In this document: piece after piece, positions 63,701-64,000 of the stretch | How the letters are laid out: the number at the start of each line of letters is the position of its first letter | Numbering within the stretch: the stretch's first letter is position 1 | Assembly: GCF_029946515.1 (NCBI RefSeq) | Contig: NZ_JARZHH010000043.1 | Span: 1 to 64,000 of the forward strand | Direction of reading: 5' to 3' | DNA length: 64,000 nt | Source: Polyangium sp. 6x1 | Lineage (GTDB): Bacteria > Myxococcota_A > Polyangia > Polyangiales > Polyangiaceae | Made by a program: the position numbers and the translations under genes | Notes under the pieces: model-generated | Seen by the model: the letters and a program-made list of their open reading frames with translations, nothing else | Told to the model about the DNA's origin: nothing | Databases searched by the model: none

Positions 63701-63993
63701 TCGAAGATCTGCACGATGTGCGCGCTCTCGACCGCCGACACCGCGCGCGCCTCCCGGTGGAAGCGCGCCCGCACCGATGCATCCGCGCCTGCCGGCGTGC
63801 GGAGGAACTTGAGGGCGACGCGCTTGCCGATCGCGACGTTCTGCGCCTCGTAGACGCTCCCCATCCCGCCGCGCCCGATCAGGCGCAGGACCCTGTACTT
63901 CCCGGCGGCAAGCGTGCCGATTCGAGGGTCCGTCCCGCTGCTCTCCGCGCCCGTCACACGTAGGCCCGTCCCTGCGCGGCTCCGTGCCGCCAC
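60730..63993 (-). CDS. Ser/Thr kinase with FHA, degenerate GGDEF and HEPN-like domains
   Basis: A 1087-aa protein whose GTG start is seven bases from the edge, so the true start may lie outside. The kinase (about 30-310) has GRGGMGSVYEA, VALKFL, HRDLKPQNVFL, DFGLSK and GTPFYMSPE. A linker is followed by an FHA-like region (about 385-505: VLRLGRVERVGDERNELVYPD, then ASRLAATLRHDG). A segment beginning TTGLLGRAGLEQEI (about 510-630) resembles GGDEF but lacks that signature. A helical domain (about 830-970) contains RNSFAH (Arg930 to His935), the RNxxxH/Rx4H motif of HEPN ribonuclease folds. The C-terminal 110 residues are beta-rich. FHA binding of phosphothreonine made by the kinase is the likely internal link. 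Confidence 0.85.
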   Translation of the reverse strand: MAARSRAGTGLRVTGAESSGTDPRIGTLAAGKYRVLRLIGRGGMGSVYEAQNVAIGKRVALKFLRTPAGADASVRARFHREARAVSAVESAHIVQIFDTGETEAGEPFLVMELLQGEDLATRLRRLGRMSVAQAVAIAAQALRGLRRAHAAGVVHRDLKPQNVFLVDADDGKTHVKIVDFGLSKVLGSEAELVAASNLSAQDPLTRVGTPVGTPFYMSPEQIEAQDDIDPRTDIWSMGAILYEALAGAPPFSETTFARLVIAICHRDPPELGTLVPGLPEALRSVVRRAMTRDRGERFPTAEAFLTALLEAVPDVERSQIPGSMRVEAAPPRASLPTLDADTPMNVRPGPTAPGDAEAPREKSDSGAEAPGAELRTYTVGGATLWLSASPAFSLWRGEVNAPDRLRVETRDGGLFELRLSPVGVLRLGRVERVGDERNELVYPDVASRLAATLRHDGVRWWLRRRTECSVPVQVGAHSLARGEEAALVHGTFVQVGGMRATMVDRRYVTPTVPAGTVDATTGLLGRAGLEQEIASFLQRKRSGALLLVKAQPSATRAGGAEYPPGAIAAVAMHRGSPSVAVGLVEESAVALVTGEAAEIAEKGRAAVASARTAAEGRSFACGYWTLSGDGSDAGRELELALHAMTAFSESSGQTVAALRSSVPGARVSSVQEVLGASIDAKRTTLLFAIEEQKALEAVGPHVIAALEKELAAVAATHAGQAAFVAPMAPGVVAACVTRKVDAVALGSAVQCDWHARPPILDGKVELPRTLSWEVLHGDVQTRAQELARECADPHGVLSALSGGLPYPISGRVHAAIAASSAIERVKMLFDVLEGTWRFIATVLLSAYFARRPAEGSEVAPGFDAMVELYKRHGGRDGFALGTWREIARAAAKGFEGRDDPIGALVRDVLGVRLSQNQTFETLSNLMQVERNSFAHGHYNEARAAADLPEFEQMTRTLLRALRPLCAWTLVTVEKTEPDLYGDLQTVEFIDHTGPFNTGTRRRLGLNSPMRLANVTYLARWREGLVLPLEPFLRRVAHEDKFDVYWMEHLPRAGMCVMSSVVGGPSIKVPGDVRRLPPLLRLVMERAS

Positions 63994-64000
63994 TCTGTAT

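Overview
The window reads as chromosome of a large-genome, high-GC myxobacterium, most likely Polyangiales/Polyangiaceae. The inference rests on strong G/C at third codon positions, many lipoproteins with Gly/Ser or GTGG-type linkers, a probable MYXO-CTERM tail, a CsgA-like (C-factor) dehydrogenase, a SitA/SitI-type toxin-immunity pair, multidomain Ser/Thr kinases and many short intergenic repeats. No rRNA, tRNA, CRISPR array, insertion sequence or prophage was seen.

Layout. 0-5 kb: an ECF-type sigma factor cut by the window edge, a four-helix-bundle protein, about 900 bp of non-coding repeats (a hexanucleotide tract and an exact 43-bp tandem array), two membrane-associated hypotheticals, an unknown 181-aa protein and a damaged gene facing it. 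5-8.1 kb: a duplicated TonB-C lipoprotein and a polymorphic toxin/immunity pair. 8.2-17.7 kb: a secreted S9 peptidase, a DUF2934 protein, a chromate transporter, aspartokinase, a fucose-isomerase-fold protein and a hybrid histidine kinase. 17.7-18.1 kb is a convergent intergenic region with three hairpins whose arms covary. 18.1-24.6 kb: a ribose-type sugar ABC transporter (three genes with 4-bp overlaps) divergent from an FGGY sugar kinase across only 24 bp, followed by a CoA-transferase. 24.7-29 kb: secreted and surface hypotheticals, a second repeat array and a C39-like cysteine protease.

29-40.4 kb holds two tetR-adaptor-RND efflux operons that point away from each other around a MYXO-CTERM-type protein. 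The right-hand operon carries two copies of the same TetR-like palindrome, one at the regulator start and one before the adaptor gene. 40.5-49.2 kb: a flavin-binding (PNPOx-fold) protein, a 1048-aa repeat protein with a lamin-tail domain, three SUMF1-fold lipoproteins (two of them tandem duplicates), a two-domain beta-sandwich lipoprotein and the CsgA-like SDR.

49.2-64 kb is mainly minus strand: a 987-aa exported protein with a beta-barrel-like end behind an intracellular trypsin-like protease, a GH1-fold lipoprotein that has lost both catalytic glutamates, a pteridine-reductase-like SDR, an FKBP isomerase (plus strand), a giant kinase-STAND-propeller protein, a small acidic protein, and a 1087-aa kinase-FHA-degenerate GGDEF-HEPN-like protein reaching the right edge. 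These last proteins have the look of signalling or biological-conflict modules typical of multicellular bacteria. Together with the toxin/immunity pair they are the best candidates for undescribed biology here.

All calls come from reading the sequence and protein translations by eye. No homology search or structure prediction was run.
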